A stretch of DNA of 64,000 bases, from NCBI GenBank assembly GCA_963974935.1, contig CAXBEV010000001.1, positions 1 to 64,000 of the forward strand, in the 5' to 3' direction. The notes beneath the pieces are model-generated. The model was not told where the DNA came from. It saw only the letters and a program-made list of their open reading frames with translations, and did not search any database. The stretch comes from UBA4479 sp963974935 (lineage in GTDB: Bacteria > Pseudomonadota > Alphaproteobacteria > Rhodospirillales > Casp-alpha2). A program made the translations under genes and the position numbers. This document shows positions 1 through 7,596 of the stretch, one piece after another (positions within the stretch are counted from its first letter, which is position 1; every line of letters starts with the position of its first letter).

Positions 1-53
1 CACGGTGGTGGATTTTTACTCCGGCCAGTGGTGGATTTTTACTCCGGCGTTGA
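1..53. mobile_element. Probable IS21-family terminal repeats (element runs off the left edge)
   Basis: A 21-bp sequence (core GGATTTTTACTCCGGC) occurs twice in direct orientation, at 5-25 and 28-48, 23 bp apart. It is followed by GTTGACA, which read from the other strand gives TGTCAAC, a plausible terminal TG. IS21-family elements carry such multiple repeats just inside their ends. The transposase genes would lie left of the window, so the assignment rests on the repeat pattern alone. The interrupted gene right next to it fits an insertion. Confidence 0.5.
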
Positions 54-77
54 CACATCAAGCCTTCCAAGCGGGTC

Positions 78-974
78 ATGGTGGACATCATCTCCTCTCA
101 GGAATGTCTTTCCAAGTCGCTCGCATTTGCAAATGACCTTTTCAACGCCCTCGAGACCGCAGGACATCGGGTGATGCTTGCGCCCAGCCACATCAATTTC
201 AGGCGACATCACATCGACGAGCACGAGCAATCAGTTGAGCAAAAGCGAGATTTTTACAGTCGGCTCTGGGCTCCCTGCCGTCCAACAATCGTCTACATAG
301 GCGAAGTTGCATTCGGCATTACGATTGTCGAAATGTCGGAGAAGGTCCTGCTTCGATATGTGAGGGGCAAGTACGTTCGCGATGCTGACTACGTGCCGCC
401 GAAGCGGCAATCCTATTATGGGGACCGCTCATGGACGACGACGCGTGACATGCCATCTGGCCGGCTGAGGCTGGTTGTCTATTCACCTTACTCCCGGGTC
501 TCATGGGCAACGACGTGGCAGGAAACAAGTAACACGCCGCTCAGCGGCAAAATCGGCACCATCGTCAGAGCGATAGAAAGCCAAGCCAGCGATCTCGTAG
601 ATCAACTCGAAGAAGCAGCCCGCCGTGCCGAGACTGCGAACCAAGAATGGTTGGCCGCACAGGAGCGTCGGAAGCGGGAAGAGGACCGTCGCCAGGTCCA
701 GCTGTCAGTTAAGGAAAGCGGAGACCACCTTAACCAGGTCATCCAGCAATGGGGTAGCGTCATAAATGTTGAGCGCTTCCTGGCTGGCGTCGAGAGGCGG
801 ATTGCGGAGCTTCCAGATACCGACAGGAAAGCAGCGGCGGAGCGCTTGAGATTAGCCCGCGAATTCCTGGGTAACCAATATCCTCTCAAATTTTTCTTGG
901 CCTGGAAAACTCCAGAAGAGCGCTATCAGCGGAAATACAAAGACCCGGGAACCGACATCGACATCATTCACTGA
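78..974 (+). pseudogene. 5'-truncated conserved hypothetical protein (298 aa remain)
   Basis: The open frame starts 25 bp inside the putative insertion-sequence end. No good ribosome binding site precedes the first ATG. From memory, related bacterial proteins are about 100 residues longer and begin with a DNA-binding-like domain that is missing here, so I read this as the C-terminal part of a gene cut by the insertion. The remaining protein has a globular first half. A charged, probably coiled-coil segment rich in E, A and R lies at about residues 175-215. A conserved tail (REFLGNQYP, then a W-K-T-x-E-E-R-Y-like block) follows. The last 38 codons have a diverged second copy at 3411-3527. It converges on the TPR-like gene at 1018. 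Function unknown. Confidence 0.5.
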
Positions 975-1017
975 AGCCCAAATTTTTCCGCGTAGATTAT
1001 GCCCGCCTCAACTGGCT

Positions 1018-2805
1018 TTAATCGGCTTCACACAAATAGTCTGGGAATGGGAACGGGTCATCAGAATACCAGCTTTGCATTTCATCGTCGTAATACTGCT
1101 CTGCCACTGATCTCAAACTTTCATCCTCAAGGTGACGGATTACAGATTGCGACGAATCTGCACCAAGGCTAAACGCGGCATGTTGCGCTGTTCTCGTCAG
1201 GACAAGAGCACCGTAACCGTCATCCCGACGGTAAATCCCATCCTTCTCGCCCATACAGGCTATCTGGTATGCACCGAGGGGGTCTTCCGCAACGAACTTT
1301 TGCCGGATTTCTTCGTCATAATTGGAGAGAAAAGCCTCGTCGCGCCTCCGATTCACTTCCGACACCCATCTGTCATAAACGGAACCAATCAAGACTCTTT
1401 GCTCAGACCTGCTCATGATGGAATCAAGATGCTCATGTAGCACGAACCGCCAACCGACAATCCCGTATGGGTATGGTCCAGAAAACGGCCCGAAATATTC
1501 TCCGGACTCGGGCGCATAACCGGATTTCAGGCTTTCGGCAAAATCTGCGACCTCCTGCCTGTATTCAGTTTCAGACATCAAAACTCGAATAAAATTCAAA
1601 GCCGAAAGCTGAACTGACTTTCTGTCGAAAGATGTCCAACTATCCGCCATCAGTTCCATGTAGGCAGCAACGATCATCTTGTCGGTGTTTTCCGAAAACA
1701 AAGGCTGCGCTGCCAACCGCTCCATTTCATCGTTATCGGGAACCCAATCATGTGTCTGACGGGTTTCATCCCAGACCATTTTCTTTGTCCGCCCTAACCG
1801 AGCGTTGATTCTTTGATGAATGCTGCCGTCCATCCGATATGGATTGCAGCGTTCACCTGCCTCCTGGACAATAAACTTCCTTACGCTGTGGCGGAGATTT
1901 CGGAGAGTGCCATAATCTGACGACCATCGGATCGCCGACTGCTCATATGCCGCTCCGTCTGGAAGCAGGCTATAGGCCTTCACGCAAGCATCGAACGCCT
2001 CTTGCCGAAGGTTAAGCGAGTTGCCAGCCTCATCCGAAGCCAAGTCCTCATAGTGCTGTTCCGCAGCACTAAGCACATCCGCTTCCTCACTCAAAAAGCG
2101 GTAATGCGACGCCTGCCGCGTCGCCAGATCGGACTTCTTGAGTAACAGTCGAGCTTTTTGAAACCAGCCGCCCGGATGATTTGGATCAGCCTCCAGCACT
2201 TGTTCAATAAGTGGCTCAGCGACCTCAATGGCTCCCGCAGCCATGTATTGCTCCGCAGCATGGCAAATCGCATCCGGGTCACCATCCTGGAACCTGTCGC
2301 TCCATCGAACTTTTTCCAGCGCCTTTGCCATATGCAGCGGAATGATTCGTTTTGGGTCGCTGTCTACACGCGCGATTTGTCCCAGAGACACATCGCCACG
2401 AATATCAATCTCTTCGAATGTTTTTCCGGACGTCAGCGCTTCCTTGATGGACGAGAAGCGCGAAGTCGCCTGAGCATATGCGTTCGCCAGGAGTATGATT
2501 TCATTCTCCCGCGTTTTTATCATTCTTTCGATATCTCGGCTGTCTCCAGAAATCGCAAGTACAACATCCCGGTTATCGAAGCCGAAACCTATCTTTAGCA
2601 AAGCAACATTTTCCAAGACCTTCATTGGTACAGGATGTTGGTATGGAGTTTTACTTTTGGTCGAACCGCTCTCAAAAACGCTCCGAACCAGCCCGACCCA
2701 CTGATTGAGCAATTCTTTGTCGTCAGGGAGCAATTCCACACGCCGAAGAGCTTCCAATATCCGTTGTCGTACGGAGTTTGCTTGTTCTCTATTTTTTTTC
2801 ATCAT
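1018..2805 (-). CDS. TPR-like hypothetical protein (595 aa)
   Basis: Large soluble protein with no signal peptide or membrane segment. Residues about 175-230 contain helical pairs of TPR type (AEQYMAAGAIEVAEPLIEQV, then a PNHPGGWFQKARLLL pattern). The rest is mostly charged helix, and the C-terminus is acidic and aromatic. I do not recognise a family. It is the last gene of a three-gene minus-strand group. The interrupted HicA-like ORF ends at 2789, inside the first codons of this gene, so translation is probably coupled. Three starts are possible: GTG 2811, ATG 2805 and ATG 2802. ATG 2805 was chosen because AAGGGTG lies a suitable distance upstream. A regulatory or defence-associated role is only a guess from its location in the island. 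Confidence 0.6.
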   Translation of the reverse strand: MMKKNREQANSVRQRILEALRRVELLPDDKELLNQWVGLVRSVFESGSTKSKTPYQHPVPMKVLENVALLKIGFGFDNRDVVLAISGDSRDIERMIKTRENEIILLANAYAQATSRFSSIKEALTSGKTFEEIDIRGDVSLGQIARVDSDPKRIIPLHMAKALEKVRWSDRFQDGDPDAICHAAEQYMAAGAIEVAEPLIEQVLEADPNHPGGWFQKARLLLKKSDLATRQASHYRFLSEEADVLSAAEQHYEDLASDEAGNSLNLRQEAFDACVKAYSLLPDGAAYEQSAIRWSSDYGTLRNLRHSVRKFIVQEAGERCNPYRMDGSIHQRINARLGRTKKMVWDETRQTHDWVPDNDEMERLAAQPLFSENTDKMIVAAYMELMADSWTSFDRKSVQLSALNFIRVLMSETEYRQEVADFAESLKSGYAPESGEYFGPFSGPYPYGIVGWRFVLHEHLDSIMSRSEQRVLIGSVYDRWVSEVNRRRDEAFLSNYDEEIRQKFVAEDPLGAYQIACMGEKDGIYRRDDGYGALVLTRTAQHAAFSLGADSSQSVIRHLEDESLRSVAEQYYDDEMQSWYSDDPFPFPDYLCEAD

Positions 2806-3115
2806 ACTCACCCTTACCCCGTTGCGCCGACCAATCTATCGTGCCTGGGAAGATACATTTCTCTGATTGAGCCGCCCTGACATCACGCCGAAAGTTTTTG
2901 TAGGCTCGGTAGTCACTCGGCGTCGAAGGAACCGAGAACCTTCGACCAGTCGGGGCAATAAGAACGCCGTGCTTTCTGCCCCTACGGTACCCTCATCCTA
3001 ATGCCCGCAAGTCTTTTACTAGAGCGTCAATCATTTTGTCTTTGCAGTAATAAGTCATCGCCTTCTCCCGGTCGATGATGTTGGGCGGACAAGACTTGCT
3101 TGCCCGCCTAGCCAT
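2789..3115 (-). pseudogene. HicA-like small protein gene interrupted by an in-frame TGA
   Basis: ATG 3115 opens a 40-codon frame ending MIDALVKDLRALG and then TGA at 2993-2995. The same frame stays open for a further 67 codons. That continuation reads as real protein (RKHGVLIAPTGRRFSVP, then PSDYRAYKNFRRDVR) and stops at 2789 inside the start of the TPR-like gene. A tryptophan (TGG) at the TGA position would give a continuous 108-aa protein with an L-x-x-x-G-W...G-x-K-H-G layout that recalls HicA-like RNA-binding toxins. The frame begins 1 base after the stop of the 56-aa gene, so all three genes look coupled. Either a nonsense mutation or recoding of TGA would explain this. Family assignment is tentative. 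Confidence 0.5.
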
Positions 3116-3116
3116 C

Positions 3117-3287
3117 TTACTTCTTCGCGTTGCCGTTATTTGTGGCTGCAGCACTTTGTGCCCGGGCTGCAAAGCTGCCAGATGACACCTTACCGCCACC
3201 GGCTTTCGCTGTTGACGACTGAATGCGAGAGGCTGCGCTTGCAGTCATCGAAGTCTTTCCAGTTCCACTCGAAGAATTTTTTGCCAT
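3117..3287 (-). CDS. Small Ala/Ser-rich protein (56 aa)
   Basis: ATG 3287 has a good ribosome binding site (AAAGGAG, 9 bases upstream). The protein is basic and low in complexity, with the core SAASRIQSSTAKAGGGKV followed by SSGSFAARAQSAAA. I recall short proteins with this SAASRIQS...GSFAARAQSAA pattern in many bacterial genomes, often beside mobile or defence genes, without a known function. Its stop (3117-3119) is followed after 1 base by the ATG of the HicA-like frame, so the two are almost certainly co-transcribed. No membrane segment or cysteine is present. Confidence 0.65.
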   Translation of the reverse strand: MAKNSSSGTGKTSMTASAASRIQSSTAKAGGGKVSSGSFAARAQSAAATNNGNAKK

Positions 3288-3410
3288 AGTATGCGACTCC
3301 TTTGATGTTGTTTTTCACTTATGGCTGGTCGGATTTTTCTAAATCTCGCCCGTCCAGTAACAACAGGTAAACGTGTGACTCTCACATGAAAGAAGTTTTT
3401 TAGGGGGGGG

Positions 3411-3527
3411 TGCTTGAGATTAGCGCGCGAATTCCTGGGCAACCAATATCCGCTCGAGTTCTTCTTGGATTGGAAGACACGCGATGAGCGTTACCGGCCT
3501 GTGTATTCTGACAGTAACAGCCCCTAG
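3411..3527 (+). pseudogene. Duplicated 3' end of the gene at 78-974
   Basis: Codons 3414-3524 encode a peptide matching the C-terminus of the 298-aa protein at 78-974: LRLARFLGNQYP-type residues identical apart from a few changes, then F-F-L-x-W-K-T-x-x-E-R-Y, and a slightly different tail ending at TAG 3525. Homology starts abruptly just after a run of eight G (3403-3410), and no start codon exists. It is a relic of a second, diverged copy left by recombination, and the intervening 1018-3400 operon now sits between the two copies. Confidence 0.7.
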
Positions 3528-3592
3528 AGAAGTAATCGTATCCGCTTCCCGCTATGGGAACATAAAACCATGATAATTTGCGGACGCACCCG

Positions 3593-3682
3593 ATGTTGTT
3601 CCATGTTGTTCCGATCTCAATTGACACGGCGCCGGACACCTGATAGAAAATACCCCCCTACCGGAACAACAAGGAACAACAT
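3593..3682 (+). promoter_or_regulatory. Sigma70-type promoter framed by inverted pairs of the 9-mer TGTTGTTCC
   Basis: A near-consensus promoter, TTGACA (3621-3626), 17-bp spacer, TAGAAA (3644-3649), lies upstream of the GTPase gene. It sits between two 21-bp arms (3593-3613 and 3662-3682) that are inverted copies with one mismatch. Each arm holds the 9-mer TGTTGTTCC twice at a 10-bp period (3594, 3604; complements 3663, 3673). The right arm includes the AAGGA ribosome binding site and the ATG. The layout suggests cooperative repressor binding on one helix face, or an mRNA that can occlude its own start. The transcript itself starts near 3656. Confidence 0.6.
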
Positions 3683-5990
3683 GATGTCTGATCAGACTTA
3701 TTCAGCCTCAAAATCCAGATCCAACCGTCCTGGGTGGTCCGTTAGCTTTCGCCATCCACTCCGCAACGATGCTCGCGGAAAGCCAGGTATCAAGATGCGC
3801 CGGGGCCTTGGAACAACTGATGAATCTGAAGCTGATCGGCTCGTCGCAGAAATGAATGCCCTCCTCGCTGATCGAGCGTGGTGGAATGCTAACAAGCGCT
3901 TTGATGCCGAGCGAAAATTCTCAGCTGCTATCGTGGACGCGTTTTACGACGATATCCAAGCTGGAAGGGAGGACCCCGAGGCCCTCAGAGAAGAACTCAT
4001 CGCATTGCCAAATGCGGAAGATGGCTATTCAAGAGTCCTTTTCGTGGGAACCACAGGAGCCGGGAAAACCTCTCTACTCCGGCAGCTGATCGGTTCCGAT
4101 CCGGACAAAGATAGATTTCCATCGACAGCTCCCGCCAAAACGACCATTGCAGACATAGAAGTTGTTCAGGCTGACGGTGACTATCATGCCGCCGTTACTT
4201 TCTTCACTGAGTTTCAAGCCCAAGCCAGTATTGAGGAGTGCGTCGTCGATGCATGTCTCGCAAAATTCGACCAGTCACCAATCAATAAGGTCGCAGATAG
4301 ATTTTTGAATCACCGTGATCAAAAATTTAGACTCAGCTACATTCTTGGCAGCTGGCATAAGACGAACAATCCGGGAGACGATGCAAGTGAGGACGGTGAC
4401 GAATTTTCCTTCGAGGATGAACCCGAGAAGATTGATCACGAGCAAGAAGATAGCGGCATCACCGCCTCCGATCGATCCAAGAATCGCGAAGTTCTTGAGA
4501 GCTTTTTAGGTCAAATTGACACGCTGACAGAGAAGATTGTTAAGCGCCTAGCCAATGACCTGGGCATCGAGCGTGGCAAGCCCATAGGCGCTGATCGCGA
4601 AGCTGCTGAGCAGCTGATCGAAGAGAACTTCGAAGCCTATCTGGCCGAGGACGAAAGTTTCCATGAACTGGTTCAAGACGTTCTGGACCGAGTTCGCGAG
4701 CGCTTCGACCTCATCGAAGAGGGCATCCTTGAACGGCACCGTTCTGGTTGGCCCAGACGGTGGCAATTCGACACGAGCGACCGAGAACAATTCATAGGTC
4801 ATATCCGCTGGTTCTCCAGCAACTACTGGCCCCATTTCGGCCGGTTGCTTACCCCTCTGGTAAACGGAATCCGCGTGAAGGGGGCGCTCTTCCCCGCGTT
4901 CGCTGAGACTCAACCCCGCCTCGCGTTGATTGATGGCCAAGGCCTCGGGCACACGCCAGATTCCTCATCAAGCGTAACAACACACATTACGAAGCGGTTT
5001 GATCGTGTGGACGTGATCCTCTTGGTAGATAACGCTCAGCAGCCGATGCAGGCAGCCCCCCTTTCCGTTCTCCGCTCCGTCGCAGCCAGCGGCCACAGCG
5101 AGAAACTAGCCGTGGCATTCACCCATTTTGATCAAATTAAGGGACCGAACCTTCGAACATCTGCCGATAAGCGCGGACATGTTATGGCGTCGGTCCTGAA
5201 CGCTTTATCCAATCTCCGGGACGTTCTTGGCGCTCCTGTAGTCAAAAGCATAGAGCATGGCATTGACGATAGGTGCTTCATGCTTGGTGGCGTCGATCAA
5301 AATCTATCACGACTGCCTGGCCGGGCGGCGGGCTACATGCACGATGAATATGGTTGTCTACTGAAGTTTTGTGAGAAGGCCATTCTTCCTCCGCCGCCGC
5401 CAGAGGCATGCCCCATCTATGACCCCACTGGCATCTCCTTCGCCACTCGAGAGGCTGTGTCGAATTTTCAGGGACCCTGGCTTGGCCGGCTCGGTTTAGC
5501 AGCGTATGAAGGAGTCAGGAAAGAACACTGGACTCGGGTGAAGGCGCTTAACAGACGCATTGCAGGAGAGCTAGACGATGAATACGACACGCTTCGGCCG
5601 GTTGCTGACCTTGTAGCAAGAATGACTGAGTCAGTTTCCCGCTTCCTTGATGAACCCAACAGCTGGACGAGAGAACCTGAAAACGAACAGGAGCGCCAAG
5701 CCGCGATCGCTCGGATCCGCAGAGCAGTTTCGTCTGCGATGCATGAGTTGGCGCTTAAGCGCGTCGTGGAGCAGCACCTTGCTGATTGGCGGAGCGCTTA
5801 CGACCTCCGGGGTGCGGGTTCAACATTCCAGCGAGCCAGAACCATCCGAGGCATCTACGACGAAGCCGCCCCGATCCCGGACGCCGTGATGCCACCGCCA
5901 TCCAAACAGTTCCTCGCAGAAGTCCGTCGCATAGTGACCAGTGCCATTGAGGCTAGCGGCGGTGAAGTAGGACTCGCCGAATTAAGCTGA
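3681..5990 (+). CDS. Large P-loop GTPase with integrase-like N-terminus (769 aa)
   Basis: ATG 3681 (or the adjacent 3684) is chosen because AAGGA sits 5 bases upstream and the predicted transcript begins near 3656, leaving out earlier in-frame codons. Residues about 16-70 (PGWSVSFRHPLRND, GKPGIKMRRGLGTTDE) resemble the N-terminal DNA-binding domain of phage-type tyrosine integrases, but no recombinase domain follows. Residues 123-131 are a Walker A / G1 loop (GTTGAGKTS). DGQG at 418-421 fits G3 and THFD at 481-484 fits G4, so a GTPase is likely. The long acidic, helical insert between G1 and G3 is unusual. The C-terminal third is helical. No membrane segments. Function unknown; a defence role is possible given the surrounding island. 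Confidence 0.65.
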   Translation: MMSDQTYSASKSRSNRPGWSVSFRHPLRNDARGKPGIKMRRGLGTTDESEADRLVAEMNALLADRAWWNANKRFDAERKFSAAIVDAFYDDIQAGREDPEALREELIALPNAEDGYSRVLFVGTTGAGKTSLLRQLIGSDPDKDRFPSTAPAKTTIADIEVVQADGDYHAAVTFFTEFQAQASIEECVVDACLAKFDQSPINKVADRFLNHRDQKFRLSYILGSWHKTNNPGDDASEDGDEFSFEDEPEKIDHEQEDSGITASDRSKNREVLESFLGQIDTLTEKIVKRLANDLGIERGKPIGADREAAEQLIEENFEAYLAEDESFHELVQDVLDRVRERFDLIEEGILERHRSGWPRRWQFDTSDREQFIGHIRWFSSNYWPHFGRLLTPLVNGIRVKGALFPAFAETQPRLALIDGQGLGHTPDSSSSVTTHITKRFDRVDVILLVDNAQQPMQAAPLSVLRSVAASGHSEKLAVAFTHFDQIKGPNLRTSADKRGHVMASVLNALSNLRDVLGAPVVKSIEHGIDDRCFMLGGVDQNLSRLPGRAAGYMHDEYGCLLKFCEKAILPPPPPEACPIYDPTGISFATREAVSNFQGPWLGRLGLAAYEGVRKEHWTRVKALNRRIAGELDDEYDTLRPVADLVARMTESVSRFLDEPNSWTREPENEQERQAAIARIRRAVSSAMHELALKRVVEQHLADWRSAYDLRGAGSTFQRARTIRGIYDEAAPIPDAVMPPPSKQFLAEVRRIVTSAIEASGGEVGLAELS

Positions 5991-6579
5991 TTGAGCCAGA
6001 CCATCGGCGAAGTCCCCGTCTATGGTCACGCCCGATCGGCTTGATAAGGAGAAAAAAATTCGTCAACCTTCAGGGAAACAACCTGAAGGTCGGCGGCGAA
6101 ACCCACCGTCCCTGCGCCATTCCGACACTCGCCCCGAATCCATGGAAGCAAGAGGGAACGCAGTCGCGCGAAAAGCAGCGCGTTACCAAAGGCTTGTACG
6201 GGATTGCCCTGCCCCAAAACCCCTACCCAGGTTTTCGCTCTGACCACACAGAACTACGATGAACTTCGACCTGCTACGTTCAGATTATGAGCCTGATGAT
6301 AGATCTCTATTCCAAGCATAAATATAGAAGCGTTATTTCACCTTAGAGGCCGACCATTCTCATTTTATAGCTTACAATTCTCAGTTAATGGGAAACGCCA
6401 CAAAACGACCAAGAGCTGAAAAAATATTTATGAATCATCTTTGGATCGAGATAAATTGTGCTTTAAATAATTAGCTCAACCAGAGTTTTCAAAAATGCTT
6501 ATCTATGAAATAAACGGCACCAAATATGTTTTCCGGTAACGCTCTTTATATTTTTGTTCTGTTAGGTCACCATAGATTT
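5991..6579. other. Gene-free stretch with one perfect hairpin
   Basis: No convincing coding frame is seen. The two overlapping 73-codon frames near 6022-6262 lack ribosome binding sites and protein-like composition. A perfect 9-bp stem (6066-6074 with 6082-6090, loop of 7) lies about 75 bp after the GTPase stop. It has no T-run, so it is not a standard terminator. From about 6245 to 6560 the sequence is strikingly AT-rich. Confidence 0.5.
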
Positions 6580-6909
6580 CTAAGGTCGGAATACACGTGG
6601 TGGGGACCATGTGCGGGCTTCCTGACGCGCACGCCATCCATCGACGGCCGCCTGCAGATTCAGCCACACATCTGGGCTTGTTTCGAACACACGCGAGAGT
6701 TTGGCCGCAAGGTCCCGGTCGACACGGGCGCTACCCACATTGTTGACAAGCTGACTGATGAACTTCTCGCTGCGGCCGACAGTTCGCGCCAACAACGCTT
6801 GCGACACACCGCGCGGCACCAGGAACATGGACTTAAGGATGTGGCCGGGCGGCGTAGGGGCTCTCTGCCGTACGGGGCGCATATCTTCGCTTAATGTCTC
6901 TAATGCCAT
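6580..6909 (-). CDS. higA: HigA-like antitoxin, XRE-type HTH (109 aa)
   Basis: Residues 18-85 match the HigA/VapI antidote pattern: PTPPGHILKSMFLVPRGVSQ, then LARTVGRSEKFISQLVN (helix-turn-helix), and a RDLAAKLSRVFETSPDVWLNLQ block. Such proteins bind operator DNA and neutralise a RelE-like HigB toxin. A strong ribosome binding site (GAGGAGCAAGGA) precedes ATG 6909. No HigB homologue is adjacent. The gene just upstream encodes an unrelated 80-83-aa protein. The N-terminal 17 residues and the C-terminal 20 are extensions beyond the core domain. It may be an orphan regulator or part of an unusual two-gene module. Confidence 0.75.
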   Translation of the reverse strand: MALETLSEDMRPVRQRAPTPPGHILKSMFLVPRGVSQALLARTVGRSEKFISQLVNNVGSARVDRDLAAKLSRVFETSPDVWLNLQAAVDGWRARQEARTWSPPRVFRP

Positions 6910-6992
6910 CTTCCTTGCTCCTCAGGGGTCTTCTTCAAGATAAATGGAGTTTCTGGGTTCTGCGCCTCATTCATTTCTCTTCACTTGGGAAA

Positions 6993-7244
6993 TCATACAG
7001 GGTCGAAACTAAACGTCTGCTCCTCGTACTGTTCGGCCACAATGGCAGCGCGGCGTAACGCCTCAAACTGCAATGGGTCGTGATCGATACTTGGCCCTTC
7101 TTCCGCATTCATCTCCATCATCTGATCGATTTGATGCATTAGAACATGATAATCGGCCTCACTGAGTTTAATGCCGACTTGGCGAAGGGTAGCCTCATCG
7201 GTCGCAGAACCGATTATGCTTTGTAATTTTTCCATCGTTACCAA
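6993..7244 (-). CDS. Small acidic hypothetical protein upstream of higA-like gene (83 aa)
   Basis: Acidic, helical protein rich in E, Q and M (SEADYHVLMHQIDQMMEMNA), not recognised. Start is TTG 7244 or ATG 7235; neither has a strong ribosome binding site. The gene lies 83 bp upstream of the HigA-like antitoxin on the same strand, the place normally held by a HigB toxin, but it lacks the basic, aromatic RelE-fold pattern. It could be a novel partner or a separate gene. Confidence 0.5.
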   Translation of the reverse strand: MVTMEKLQSIIGSATDEATLRQVGIKLSEADYHVLMHQIDQMMEMNAEEGPSIDHDPLQFEALRRAAIVAEQYEEQTFSFDPV

Positions 7245-7426
7245 CTTTTGGTCACTGCAATTCGATTGAAGTTAGCAAAAACATGCAATTCGCACATCTG
7301 CCAATATTGGGCATACGAACCTAGCTGCGAGAGCTGAAGATTTCTCTCCAGTCGGTTTTTCTACAATTGATCATAGCGTCATCATTAACATTCAATAACG
7401 ACTCGCATCGGAGTTGCCATTGGGCA

Positions 7427-7456
7427 CGTTCTCATTTGAGAACGCGACTGTATATT
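7427..7456 (+). promoter_or_regulatory. 18-bp perfect palindrome upstream of a -10 box, tniQ side
   Basis: CGTTCTCATTTGAGAACG (7427-7444) is a perfect palindrome. TATATT, a fair -10 box, follows at 7451-7456, so a bound dimer would cover the -35 region of a promoter reading towards tniQ. It does not match the alphaproteobacterial LexA direct repeat. It also lies about 180 bp upstream of the divergent 83-aa gene, so the HigA-like regulator is one candidate ligand. Confidence 0.4.
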
Positions 7457-7596
7457 GCTCAGTGTTCAAACGCTCAACTCTATTAATGCGATTTGCCACA
7501 ATAGCAGCGAGCTTCTGGTCCCGGCGCGGCACCAATATTTGTGCTGTAGGAAAAATTTAACCCTTAAAGCATACCGTAATTTCTTGCGGGGGGTAT

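Noticed and set aside
6066..6090. Perfect 9-bp hairpin as a terminator for the GTPase gene
   Set aside because: No T-run follows the stem, so it does not fit an intrinsic terminator; kept only as a noted hairpin.
6022..6262. Two overlapping 73-codon frames after the GTPase gene
   Set aside because: No ribosome binding site, overlapping each other in different frames, and low-quality composition.
7427..7444. LexA operator
   Set aside because: Alphaproteobacterial LexA binds a direct repeat GTTC-N7-GTTC; this is a palindrome GTTC...GAAC with different spacing.
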